In this document: piece after piece, positions 50,772-61,732 of the stretch
Position numbering within the stretch: the stretch's first letter is position 1
Layout: each line of letters opens with the position of its first letter
From: Rhytidiadelphus loreus
Lineage: Eukaryota; Streptophyta; Bryopsida; Hypnales; Hylocomiaceae
Length of the DNA stretch: 64,000 bases
Assembly: GCA_947034895.1 (NCBI GenBank)
Contig: OX344763.1
Span: forward strand, 52,017,025-52,081,024
Direction: 5' to 3'
Translations under genes and position numbers: made by a program
Notes under the pieces: generated by a model
Told to the model about the DNA's origin: nothing
Database searches by the model: none
Seen by the model: the letters and a program-made list of their open reading frames with translations, nothing else

Positions 50772-51659
50772 CTCCACCACGCTTCTCTATCCTATCAGCT
50801 GCCAACCGATACGACACTTTCGAGTCATGGTGGTCTTGCATCATCACTCCGCTTCTCGGATACGGGACTCTGGTGCTGTTGTCGGCTGCCAACCGATACA
50901 ACCGACTGCTCTGCATACTGATCATTATGTTCTATCAACAGGATAATCTTCTTTCGGGATGATTTCACGATTCTGCACATTGGTTTTTCTCATTTTTGGC
51001 AAGGATGGGAGTAGCTTCAATTCTGAAATCTATTCAGTGTAGACTTTGATATGTACAAAATGTATCGGCTGCCTGCCGACAAAATTAACTTCCGTCAGCG
51101 CAGCAATTATGTAAACGATACTTTTTGTCATTCGCCTTCAAAGTGCTCTTTTCATGTGGGAGTTGCATCGGATATGTATGTCTCGGTTTTCAATTAATAA
51201 ATTTATATCAACCTCCTCTGGGGACGAATTTCCTACTTACTTTCTTTAGTGCGCTCGAGGATTCATGAATTTTAGACCACGTATGATTACTGTTGTCTTT
51301 ACTTATGGTTGCGATCGTTAACCACCTTTTCTTATCGGTTGAATGCCGATACATGTCTTGGGTCCGGGATGGAATCATCGGAATTAGATTGGGATTCGCC
51401 GGGACTTCGGTTGCACGGTTATAGGCGTCTCTTCTGCTATCACATTCTCTTGTTTGCAAAATTAATAATCCACTACTTTCTGTTTCTTTTCAAAGCGAAT
51501 TGTTTGCCATTCAAACATTTGTTAGTATTGCAATTCTCTTTATCATTGTGTGGGTGGCCAGCCGACACTTTTACATCATTTCAATCATATTATTCTATTT
51601 TCAAGGTCATTATGGACTATGAATTTGTCCATAATTCGTCAATTTGTCTATAAATAGTT

Positions 51660-53694
51660 AAATATGGATTATAGACATTTTTGGACCAGCTAAGGGGAGA
51701 CAAGGGAGGGCTAGATATGCGTATTCAGAATGTACAGATGAAGAAATACTTTCACGCATTCTTGAAATCTTCCCTGTTGTATACTTAAGAGATTTGCCAA
51801 AATCTAAGGTCATTGCGAAGTAGTTTGCTAGAGGTATCATTATGGAGAAGCGGAAGAAGAAGCCAGTTAGTTGGGCGGAGTTTGCTGGGACTTCGAATCG
51901 AAATCAGCATAGCAAATGGTTGAAGAAGGTCAAATTGTGTTTGGCGAACATTGTAAACCTCACAGGCTTTGACGACAAAGAAATTTATGCAGCAGAAGGC
52001 ATTGATGACCTTCTGAATGACCCTACTGCCATACTTTAGAAGAGCCCGCAACACTTTGAACAGAAGGTGTACACTGAAGTACAAGATGGACGACTTGTAC
52101 GAGATGGACAAGACTATACAGAAGAAAGGGAATACCTCATGTGCCTACTGAAGTTGGTCGGGTTACGGCTGCATGCGGTAACCCAAGATTACGTCAACGT
52201 CGGGAAGGAGAAACTTCAGCTGTCGACGAAGGCATCACAAGAAGGAGTGCTATACAGAACAAAGGCAAAAGTTGTCAAGTTGCAAACTGAACATGGGTAT
52301 GGGGTGGAGGTTTCGTCGAACAAATTTCAAGCGTATGACAAAATGATAAAGGACGCAGTTGCCGATTACGAGGTAGTTATACTAGAACTTGAACAATGCA
52401 ATTCAATGTATGAATTACTTGAAAATACACAGGTATGTTTGAAGAGATAGTTTGAGGCTCTGTCCACTCAGATTACTCGTCTTACGAAAGGGGACACTGA
52501 GTTTTCCTTAAAACCTAGACCTTGTACATCCCAATTTGATCCAAGTATTGTTTTAGGATCGGGTACCATTTCTTTGTCACCCTGTGCGTTATGCTTGAGC
52601 GGGTTTCCCCTCAACGACATAATCGTATGCACATGTGGTCATTTGTACCATCCCTGGTGCGTAGGGATTTGGTTTAGAGTTCATAGCAAATGTGTAAAGA
52701 AATCTTGCGATGAAACAGTGCACCCATCCTGGTTCAAGAGCTTCGGATTTGGCAAATTACATTTGTCGCTGGAGCAGCTGGGTCAAAATTTGAAATTAGA
52801 AAAAGAGTAGGAAAGGCTCCTACAAGCCTTGACATCAACAATTTTAGAAAAGCATCCGCATATTGGTACGATTCCTCATCCTAAATCCTCATGTAATTGT
52901 CCAAACTAGTATATTATTCAAAATTGAATGTGTAGAATTTAGTACGCGAGGTATATAAATGTACATGAAATTTTAGAGTTCAAAGTTTCTTCTGTTCAAT
53001 TAGTACGCAACATTGGAAGTCCATCACATTATGGTAACTGACTACTTCTTGTTTTGTTTTGTTTTTTAGATCCTGAGGAAATTTACTTAGAGCAATTGAA
53101 AGAATCTCAAATTTGCACTCAGACACCTTCTGTTACTTTCACAGAGACAGATGCCCTGCTTAGTGCCACTGAGACTGTTGTTTCGCAAAGCCTATGCAAT
53201 GGCAGTGCCGCTGGTAGTGACCACGGTCGGGTTGAATCTGTACAACATCACGTACTTACTATACCCAAGTGTATACGTCCTGAACGTCCAATACTTTCAA
53301 GTCTACCGTCTATAGATGAAGTCGACTCCCTACAAAAAGATGCATATTGTGTTATGTCTTTCGAGGTAGGAATTGAGGCACTTGAGTTACAGGAACGCAT
53401 CAGAAGATTGAAAGAGGAGGATGCCCAATTTGAAAAAGTATTGAACTTGAGAGAAAAAGCTACCGAATTAGAATGGCAGAAGAAGTTGAGAGAGGATGTT
53501 AGGATTGAGGAAGTGACTAGGACGGTGCTGAAGGTGCCCCAACCCCCACCCCTCCCCCCAATTGATACTGAGAACTTTGAAGTGTCCAAGCGGAAGACCA
53601 GAAACATGACTGCCGAAGAATCTGCAAAAGAAATTGAAGGAGCCAAGAAGAAACCGAAGAAATTGAAGAAGAATCAGATTATGCCACTAGGTTA
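51660..53694 (+). pseudogene. RING-like zinc-finger protein of a plant element family, with four in-frame TAGs
   Basis: A frame opens near 51668 and runs DIFGPAKGRQGRARYAYSEC, through VSWAEFAGTSNRNQHSKW, to the Cys/His domain CALCLSGFPL, CTCGHLYHPWC, then CVKKSCDETVHPSWFKSFGF at 52577-52750. This C-x2-C, C-x-C-G-H, H-x2-W-C pattern is RING/PHD-like, with a second pair of Cys further on; one usual ligand spacing is altered, so ubiquitin-ligase activity is uncertain. A last exon, 53069-53694, is coiled-coil and Lys-rich (KKKPKKLKKNQ). TAG codons at 51821, 52037, 52448 and 52808 each read as Gln in context (for example EKE-stop-ERLLQAL), and no frameshift was seen between them. The probable intron at about 52865-53068 and the 3' flank contain GTAC words. 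Partner and role unknown. Confidence 0.6.
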
Positions 53695-53726
53695 GATTCT
53701 GTATGGATTTGGTACGCAACAAACAA

Positions 53727-54062
53727 ATATGTAATCTTTACAAAAATATATCTAAGTATGTATTTGAAACATCCAAAACATGTATCAAAATGCAACAATG
53801 TGGAGGTCATTTATAGAACTTTACAAAAAAAGTCACAAACAAACAAAAGAGTGCATTAAGTTTGCACTAATACGGTACGCAGCGTACAGATATGTACTCT
53901 TTACAAAAAAATATCTAAGTATGCGTCTGAACCTTACAAAATATGTATCAAAATGAAATAGTGTGGAGTTCATTTACAGAACTTTAGAAAAAAAGTCACA
54001 AACCAAAAAAAGAGTGCACTCAATTTGTACTAATCCGATACGTAGTGCATTCAGTTTGTACT
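53727..54062 (+). repeat. Two direct copies of a ~165-bp spacer segment
   Basis: AAAATATATCTAAGTATGTA to TTTGCACTAATACGGTACGC (53742-53880) recurs with few changes at 53907-54047, sharing ATGTATCAAAATG, GTGGAGTTCATTTA and AAAAAAAGTCACAAAC. Each copy ends in a cluster of GTAC words. Confidence 0.75.
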
Positions 54063-54095
54063 AATCCGGTACACAATGTCCTAATTTGTACTATT

Positions 54096-54821
54096 TCAGG
54101 GTTCGGCGTCCAAATCCACAATAACAGCTTCAGCAAAATTTGGCAATTGAATTAGACAGCGTGGCTGTGAGATGTGTGTGAGGATTTCTACCTTGAAAAT
54201 TGATGGAGCTACTAAAGTGAACCTCATTTGATCACCTTGAACAACATTGTAATGTTTTGCAAATTGCAAAAATCCAGATGTAAACTTAACTTGGAGTTGT
54301 TTGCCACTAAAAGAAACCTTGAGACTCACATACCACCTTCTGCTTTCTTCAACAAGCATGAGAACACTCCTCTCTCGGATGTGGTGTCCATGTCGTCGCA
54401 CAAAAGCCAAGGGCACAGTCTGAAACCAATTCACATAAAACCCTAAGATGTGAGAAAGTGCAACAACTTAAAGGAAGTGGCCACAGATTTAAAGAAAAGT
54501 AATTTAAAAAAAAATAGAACTGACCATTTGCAAGAACGAGGTCTTGGTGACGGTCTTATCAAACGACAGCCTTTGCAGGGGCGGTTTCCTCCACCTCCGT
54601 GCCTCAATGCCCTGCCACGCTTCGAAGCACGGTTTCCTCGATCGCCACAACTCAACGCCCTGCCGCACTTCCAATGTCGGCTTCGTCGACTGCCGAAACT
54701 CAACGCCCTACCACGCTTCCAATGTCGGTGTCGTCGACCGTCAGAACTCAACGCCCTGCCGCGCTTCCAATGTCGGTTTCCTCGATCGCCGAACCCGAGG
54801 AGTTGTTTTGACTCGTGCCAT
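54096..54821 (-). pseudogene. B3 DNA-binding-domain gene with 18-19-residue repeats in exon 1
   Basis: Exon 1, 54821-about 54525: ATG, then four copies of a repeat like KPTLEARQGVEF (DNA period about 57-60 bp). Exon 2, about 54440-54096: PLAFVRRHGHHIRERSVLML, RRWYVSLKVSF, FTSGFLQFAKHYNVVQGDQM, FKVEI, which match the B3 fold (entry strand, W-x-V-x-L strand, GW-like FxxF helix, GD turn). B3 domains bind short DNA motifs and are plant-specific among eukaryotic regulators. It ends in a TGA. Repeat 2 has TAG where the other repeats have CAG (EAW-stop-GVEF against EAWQGIEA and EVRQGVEL), and repeat 1 has TGA where another has TGG. The splice join is not resolved. It faces the RING-like gene across a GTAC-rich spacer. 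Confidence 0.6.
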
Positions 54822-55458
54822 TGCGGAGCGGATGCAAGGAGAAAGTTTCAGGAAAAACGGAAAACTTGAGGGTTTAGTGAAAACACTAAGTTGACAACTG
54901 CTCTATAAACCATTGCTATGTATTTACTTTGTACAATACATAATGTACCGATGCACTAATGAGTACATTTGTAAGCAGTGTGTGGTTTACAATTGCTTAA
55001 AAATGTCATGATGCGTATTGTTGAGTGTGTTTGGTGCATGTGACATGACTGGTTAGCCTTTTTTTACATCATGTTAATACAAGGTACCTTTGAGAGGATC
55101 CAATGAAACTGAATGTACTGGAGACCTAATTTTTTCCCTATTTTAGTGAGCACAGGCTGAAATTCAATGGTCTGGCGCCATTGATTTACTATGCACTCCG
55201 ATATTTCTGCAACTGAAATTGGCTTTATGTACCAATTAGTACATTGTATACTGTCTTGTACAAAGGAAAACATTGACAGTTGTTTATTTAGTTCATATGC
55301 CCCAAAGTATGTTCAGAGCCTGTGAACCCTCAAGTTGGCACTTGGAACTCTGAACTTATTTTTCACGATTTTTAGTTAATTTTTGAGTGAAAAATAGGAA
55401 AAAACATATAAAAATACAGTTATCGTGGGTTTTGGTAGAAGTCCCTACCAAAAGGGGG
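54822..55458. other. AT-rich GTAC-containing spacer, no gene seen
   Basis: About eight GTAC words occur between 54920 and 55265. No coding frame with recognisable content. Confidence 0.45.
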
Positions 55459-56853
55459 TGTAATGGCCTTAAAAGCGTGAAACATGTAAGACGTTATATT
55501 TTCATTAATTTTAGGTCTTATTAGTAGAATTAGGTAGTTAAATTAGTAATTCCGAGCGAAGTAAGGATTTGAGAGTTAACCAGCCCTAGTGTCTTGTTCG
55601 TGTGATACAACAGCTATAAGTATACATGTAACAAACTGGTTAAAAATTAGAGTCAAGTCAGAGTCAGTCCAAATTCAATTCGAAAGAGTTAAATTTGTTG
55701 TTTGTAGGTAATTTTGAGAAATATAGTCATTCACAGACCAAGATGGAGGAAATGATGATTGGAACATACACAGAGGTGGTTATTCAAGGTCACAGCATGC
55801 CAGGAGGTCAAATAGAAGCTCAATCATCCAAGATTCTCCCGGTATCAAGAATAATTTTCCCCCTGGGTGGAAATTATTAAAGAATTGCTAAAAATAGCAT
55901 TCTTATTGGAGATTTGGTTTTGCCCTTAGTTGATGGACATCTTGTAGAAGATTGCCCAAAAGTTTTGGGATTTTACAAAACTCCACGATGACTCCATGGG
56001 AAGTCAACCGCTTAAAACTACATTCGTAAATTCCTAGAAATTACCAATGTTGCGGTAAAATCTCACTAAAAATAAAGATAGTGTTTTGTGTGCCAATAAA
56101 GAGCCCTGTCAAGTTTGAAGACATTCCAACATTCCCAAGTACCAAAATTAGGACCGACAACAAATTTTACAAGAATTTACAACTTGGCGGCAGGTTGACC
56201 GGGAGCGTTTCAAGGGTCAATTCTTACTCCCACGAATATTCTAAACCACCCAAGACCGACAATTTCATCGAAAAACGCAAACTCCAAAAGTTAGATTTTT
56301 AACTTTTGTTCTGAGTTACCGTGATTCAAATTTGCGCTCTAAAACGGCTGAAGAGGTAGGGGTAAGGGGTCTTTTAGGTTAATTGGAGTCTTCTGAACGC
56401 GATGGCATAGTTTGTTTCCAGTTTCGAGTTGTCCCTCAAAAGATAGAGAGGGTCAGCCCTTAGTTTGACTTTTAAAAGGTAATTTTGGATTAATTTGGGT
56501 TGATTTTGCAAATATCTCTTGTAAAATCGAAGATTGAATTTGCCCAAGATACTTGTCTTGCGTAAGAACCATCTTTTGGACTGAAGAAAGACAATTTAGA
56601 ACTAATTCTAGATTAAAATGCAAAATATCTTGGTTAATTAGGTAGGTTTTCAAAATATCTTTGGGAAAATCTAATATTTGATTTGGGAAAAGATTCTAAG
56701 GCCATTTAGGGCCTAGAAGGAACTCGCTTGAGAACCTTCCTTCCCATTAAACAAAGATTATTTAGAAAACGCATTTAGGTAGTTTAGCAAAATATCTAGA
56801 TTGAAAGTAAAGATAATAATTACGAACAACTTACCGGGGGGGCCGGGAGCGAG

Positions 56854-56861
56854 TATATAAG
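56854..56861 (+). promoter_or_regulatory. TATA box
   Basis: TATATAAG in a GC-rich setting (GAGCGAGTATATAAGGCCC), followed 30 bp later by a T/C-rich stretch typical of a transcription start. It would drive plus-strand transcription through the repeats at 57.0-57.8 kb. Confidence 0.6.
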
Positions 56862-57042
56862 GCCCTTCCTCGAGGTTGTTCGTGGCCCTCATTTTCTTGT
56901 TTCATTCTTGTTGTTGCTCTTGTCGTGCTACCGACACTTGTCAGAGCACTTTTTAAGCCAAGTTTTGGCTATTTTCTTCTATTCTCTTGTACTTTGAAGG
57001 TCCGGAGGGCCCCTTCAAAACTTTGTTTTCTTTTCTTGTTTG

Positions 57043-57800
57043 AATTTGGAGGCTTCAAGCCCCAAAACTTTGTTTTTCAAGAGTTTAGGTGGAGGAAATC
57101 CCCTAACTCTAGTGTTGTTTGTGTTAACTAACTTATTTCTTGAATTTGGAGGCTTCAAACCCCAAAACTTCAGTATTTTGAGAGTTGTGGGAGTAGTTCC
57201 CAAACTCTAAATTGATTTTATTGTTCTTTTGGATACTAACCAACTATTTGTGCGTATTGATACTAGTTTGTGAATTTAAAACTTTAAAGCGGCAAAGCTA
57301 GACTTTGCCAAAAGGTTTTGAGTATAACCACGTGCCAAAACTCGTTGTATAACGGGTGTTTGGTTTGAATAATTGCTAATGTTTGGTTAAACACTGTTAT
57401 GTGTACCTCCTTTAGTGATTAAACTTAGAATTTTGTTTGGAATTTTGGAAATTAGTTTTTAATGTTCGGTTAAACACTGTTATGTGTACCTCCTTTAAGA
57501 ATTAAGTTTTCAAAATACTAATTTGGGTCCTTGGATATTGTTATTTCCTGGGGTTGCTCCCGCACGGCGGAGCTTTGACTTTGAAACCTAGAAACGGGTA
57601 TTTGAAGTTAAATTTGTCTGTTATTTCCTGGGGTTGCTCCCGCACGGTAGAGCTTCAACTTTGAAACCTGGAAACGAGTACTTGAAACTTTGATTTGACT
57701 GTTAATTCCTGGGGTTGCTCCCGCACGGCGAAGCTTTGACCTTTAGGGTTAAAATTCACCTTTGTGGAAAACACTAAATTGTGGTTTGCACGGCGAAGCT
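57043..57800 (+). repeat. Nested direct repeats downstream of the TATA box
   Basis: GAATTTGGAGGCTTCAAGCC occurs at about 57043 and 57140. GTTAAACACTGTTATGTGTA occurs at about 57385 and 57470. CTGGGGTTGCTCCCGCACGG occurs at about 57548, 57628 and 57708, with a partial fourth at 57786, each followed by GAGCTT or AAGCTT and GACTTT. Periods are about 98, 85 and 80 bp. Stepwise local duplication of a leader is the simplest reading. Confidence 0.8.
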
Positions 57801-58182
57801 TTGACTTACCAACTAAAAATCAACAAAAATAAGATTCCTTGAAAACTTATTTAAGTACCAACCCTTGTTGATCTTTCTCCTTTTCGTGTGGTATCCTTGG
57901 TGGAGGTATTTGATCCCTAATCCTGCCAGTGGTTGTTCGTTTCATTTAATTTGTTTGGTTTCTCATTCTTAATTTAGTTAAAAGTGGTTGTTTATTTTTA
58001 TTTTCATAAAGTTAATTTTCTATCAATTGTTAATCAAGGGTACCTACTCTTTTATTAAGTTAACTTATTTCCAAAGTCATTAGAAATTTCTGGTTGTCAA
58101 GATTATTTGCCAAAATTCCAGACTGTTAGTGCAAGTCCAGGTGGCCAAGGCAAGGACAGCAGGTTGTGACAGAACGGAGTAA

Positions 58183-58612
58183 GGACTGACCACGGAACGG
58201 GGGAACGACCTGACCACGGGAACGGGGGAACGACCTGACCACGAGAACGGGGGAACGACTAACCATGAGAACGAGGGAACGACTGACCACGGAACGGGGG
58301 AACGACTAACCACGAGAACGAGGGAACGATTGACCACAGAACGGGGGAACGACTGACCATGAGAACAAGGGAACGACTAACCACGGAACGGGGGAACGAC
58401 TGACCACAAGAACGAGGGAACGACTAACCACAGAACGGGGGAACGATTGACCACGGAACGGGGGAACGACCTGACCACGGGAACGGGGGAATGATTGACC
58501 ACGAGAACGAGGGAACGACTGACCACGGAACGGGGGAACAACTGACCACGGAACGGGGGAACAACTGACCACAGGACGGGGAAGAACGACCTGACTACGG
58601 AACGGGGAGGAA
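58183..58612 (+). repeat. Minisatellite, unit ~22 bp (GGGGGAACGACTGACCACGG)
   Basis: About 19-20 imperfect copies of ACGGGGGAACGACTGACCAC with period 20-23, some with GAGAACGA in place of GGAACGG. The minus-strand Pro/Val/Ser open frames over it are products of the repeat and not genes. Confidence 0.9.
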
Positions 58613-59469
58613 CCGGCTTGTCACAGGCTGCCACGTGGTGCCTGGGGAGTGAGAGAACCAGCCAGCGACCGAACCATGGGGAAGGAGCAACAGTCCAGGG
58701 CGTTGCGAGCTAGCTCCAGGGACTGAACTCCAGATCGGAAATTGCAAGTTCATCATCTCAGTGAGTGCATCACTTTCAAACTTAAGCATGCTTGATTTAA
58801 CAAATACTAACAATTGAATTTCTTCTAAGTTGGTCATAATTGCTACACCAAATTCTTTAATTTTAAAGAAACAAACGAAATCTTCATTCCAACACTCTTA
58901 AGGAAATTCTCTCATACTCTTGGAAAACACTAACTCATCACTCTCGCCATAGCCAACATTGGAACAACAATAGAATGAATTAGGAAGAGATGAATTTAAC
59001 AAAGAATGTTGTAGAAGAGAATTTCTAACACGACGTGAAGAATGTTAGATTAAAAAATACATTTAAAAAAGAATCCTACTATTCAATTTGGCTTGGTTGT
59101 TAGATTTTATTCTATTTACTATTCACTTCATTGTTTGGTAGTTATTAATTAGGATTCCAATCGTATTAGTTGGCCAAAATTGTTGTTTAAAGTTTTGTTT
59201 TATTAGGCTAATAAGCCAAATAGATAAAAATAAAACACAACTAATATCTTTGGAATATTAAAGTAAAAACTATTAAATAATGGGCAAAAGAATAATCACT
59301 ATTCATTAGAATTAGAGAATTTAAATGGATTAATTAATTTACAATAAAAACTCTTAACAAAATTATTAACAAAACTAACAAAATTGGACTTTTTAGATAG
59401 GTTTAGGATGACAATTCAACAAACAATCAATCAAAAACTCACTAGAATTTGGCAAATTCATGAAAGATA
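58613..59469. other. AT-rich stretch, no gene seen
   Basis: After a short GC-rich piece to 58740 the sequence is AT-rich. I see no coding exon, repeat array or RNA gene. Confidence 0.5.
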
Positions 59470-61294
59470 ATGGAGGACTTCGTGGATACAATCATGATGG
59501 TATTTTGCGATGACGGATCCACCGACATTCTCGATACTGAGGTATGAATTTTGAAACTTGTCTTTTGACTTTTCTTTTTCTTTCATTCTTTACAAATTAG
59601 ATTAGAAAACTTAAACTAACAATTAGGAATACAATAGCTAGTAGAATTTAAAATCATTATAAAACCTTTGGAAATTTAATCACAAAAGTAATAATTAGAT
59701 TAACTTTGAATTAATTTGGGAAACGAATAGTAATTTCATCCAAAAGAATCTCAAAAGGAATCTAACTTAATTTAGGAACTTAGGGAATATTAGAATAATT
59801 AGGGAAAGTCAAAACCTAATTTATCTCCTTATTCTCTTGAAAATTATAAAAAGAACAAATTCCATTCAACTAAGGGGAATTTTCATCCATTTAAAAGTTT
59901 TCACCTAAAAGTCCTAAATTCTTACTTTTTACCTTAATAGGAAGATAATTTATCATTATACCCATAAAAACCCTAAAACCCTAAAAAATCCCTAAATTTA
60001 GAATAATAACTTACAATTAGGATTAATTAAAGAACAATTAGGAATATTCTCAATACACAACTAGGGAATCTTTTGAAACCATAATCTTTTAGAGAATCTT
60101 TTGAAGATTCCAAATCCACCTTTTACTTTTAAAATTACTCTAACTTGGAAGGATAAAAGTCTGGATGAAGATTTGACCTAAATTTGGATGAAAATTCTTA
60201 AATTAGGTCAAAATTAGGTTTTCTCTAAAAATTCCATTAGTTAAATTAATTAACCTTTCAACCCTGAAAATTAGAATTATTTCACATTATTTTGCTATTT
60301 TTAGTTGACGGATGAAGTTTTTAGGATAGAATTAGGGTCGAATTTCATCCACGCATAACTTTCGCTAGGAATATCAGAATCCAACTTGCCTTACCATTTT
60401 GGAAAGCGCAAATTGCATTCTTTGATTTAGTTTAGATAGAATTTTAGTTTAGCTAAGAAGTCTAATCGCATCTAACTAACCCCCAACAACCTTTATTTCT
60501 TAACTATTAGAGTGTTTTGAAGTACTTAGATTAGGTAAAAATCAACATAACAAAGTGTCCATTGCTTGGAAGGCCAAAGAACACTAAGTTTACAATTCAC
60601 CCATTTGAATCATTAACATATGCCACTAGAACCTGTGTGCAACTTTCTGACTTAAGGGTGGAGTTAGAAACACTCACAGAGCCCGAGAACATGCAAAGCA
60701 AAGAAACATTTTTTTAATTTAAAAAAAAATGATGTCGCTTGGCCACGTCAAGCAGTTGCTGCAAAGGCTGGGAACACTATGGGGAAGCTGCTGCGCAGGC
60801 TGAGAACACTCTGGAAACTTGCAGCCATCCAAAGGGCCAGAAAACCACGGAATGGGATTAGAACATTGTATTTCGACGCTGAAGTGAGAGATAGATCCAG
60901 TTGATAGCACAAATCGCAAACATGAATGTAGTGAGTATTTGAAGAACATGAATCAAGTAGTTATAAGATTCAAAGATGCAATTAATTACTAATTGGATGT
61001 TTGGTTGTCTTGTAGGTGGAGATTTTGATGTTGGTTTTGTTCTTGACAGTTCTTCAACAAGTCTTCGATTTTTGCCTTGGACAATTCGCTAGAATGCAAG
61101 GTTCAACCCATCTTCACGTAATGGAAGAAAAAGTTGACCCAGAGGGTGAGATTCACAATGAAATTTCTTCATCGGCTCGTGTAGTAAACACGAACAAATT
61201 TTATGCTGTTAGACGTGGCTATCACCTAGGACTGTACCGTAGTTGGCAAGAATGTGAGAGGGAGGTCAAGGGTTTTAGTAATTCAGAGTTTTAA
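59470..61294 (+). CDS. RNase H1 N-terminal hybrid-binding-domain-like protein, short
   Basis: Exon 1, 59470-59541 (24 codons from ATG, ending GAG before donor GTATGA), a 1.47-kb AT-rich intron, then exon 2, 61016-61294, in phase 0 after TTGTAG, ending in TAA. Exon 2 starts with a hydrophobic stretch (ILMLVLFLTVLQQVF) and ends NKFYAVRRGYHLGLYRSWQE then CEREVKGFSNSEF. The F-Y-A-V-x-x-G, G-x-Y-x-S-W-x-E-C, V-x-G-F pattern is the RNA/DNA-hybrid-binding domain at the N-terminus of eukaryotic RNase H1, also found in some retroelement proteins. There is no catalytic RNase H domain after it. Either a truncated gene or a retroelement-derived fragment; linkage of the two exons is inferred from phase only. 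Confidence 0.5.
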
Positions 61295-61732
61295 AGTTTC
61301 AAACAGGTAGAGGAGGCTGAGTGTTGAGATCAATTTAGTTCAATTCCAGGAGGTTTTACTTATCTTTGTTCATCAATGAAATTTAGGTTTGGAACTTGTA
61401 GATAATTTTGAAACTTTGGTTTCAATTCAACTTACGGTTCTCCAAACTCTCCGTTCACAGTTTCGTACATTTTGGTACCTGCTTGAATGATTGCACACTA
61501 CGTTATCCTCTTGGCCCAATGTACAAACAAGTGCAAACAGTACAAACTTGGTACGCCTGGTATACCGGCGTTTTTTCTGGTACCTTGACAAAGGACCCAT
61601 GAACTTGGGCAATGGAACCATGAACCCCGGCGTCTCAGATAGTCGCCTGGAATGTTTCGATTCTTTACTGTTTTCCATTTTTTCAGTTAGTTCTGGATTC
61701 TTTTGTAAAGGTTTGCGTGACAATTTCTTGTA

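Larger units (their letters stand above)
38713..51567. repeat. Array of about 26 dispersed 19-nt hairpins, consensus TATCGGCTGCCAGCCGATA
   Basis: Eight-bp arms TATCGGCT / AGCCGATA around a 3-nt loop, often extended by TTG and CAA. Starts: 38713, 38847, 39591, 40018, 40983, 41348, 42016, 43448, 43498, 44097, 45090, 45146, 45226, 45308, 45537, 46420, 46521, 46944, 47298, 48586, 48687, 50793, 50880, 51063, 51333, 51549; further decayed halves at 43836, 45394, 45455 and 45661. The first five have loop GGC, most later ones GCC. Many copies differ by paired changes such as TATCAGCT with AACCGATA. They fall in introns and spacers of the genes between 38.9 and 50.8 kb: two sit in the 171-nt intron 43407-43577. 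I found none outside this segment. Confidence 0.9.
55459..57890 (+). mobile_element. LTR-like region, no coding domains
   Basis: Begins near TGTAATGGCC at 55459, a form common at plant LTR starts, carries a TATA-box promoter (56854) and is followed by TGGTATCCTTGG at 57889, which begins like an initiator-Met primer-binding site. Internal duplications at 57043-57170 and 57379-57735. No gag or pol frame follows within 1.5 kb and I did not find a second LTR, so this may be a solo or heavily truncated element, or a gene leader. The right edge lacks the expected CA. Confidence 0.35.

Noticed and set aside
38713..51567. CRISPR-like array
   Set aside because: The repeats are short hairpins at irregular spacing of 50 to 1500 bases across introns of eukaryotic genes, with no leader or cas genes.
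58080..58837. Minus-strand ORFs rich in Pro, Val, Ser and Arg
   Set aside because: They read the 22-bp minisatellite and stop at its edges.
55459..61300. Complete LTR retrotransposon
   Set aside because: No gag, protease, reverse transcriptase or integrase frame and no second LTR were found in this stretch.
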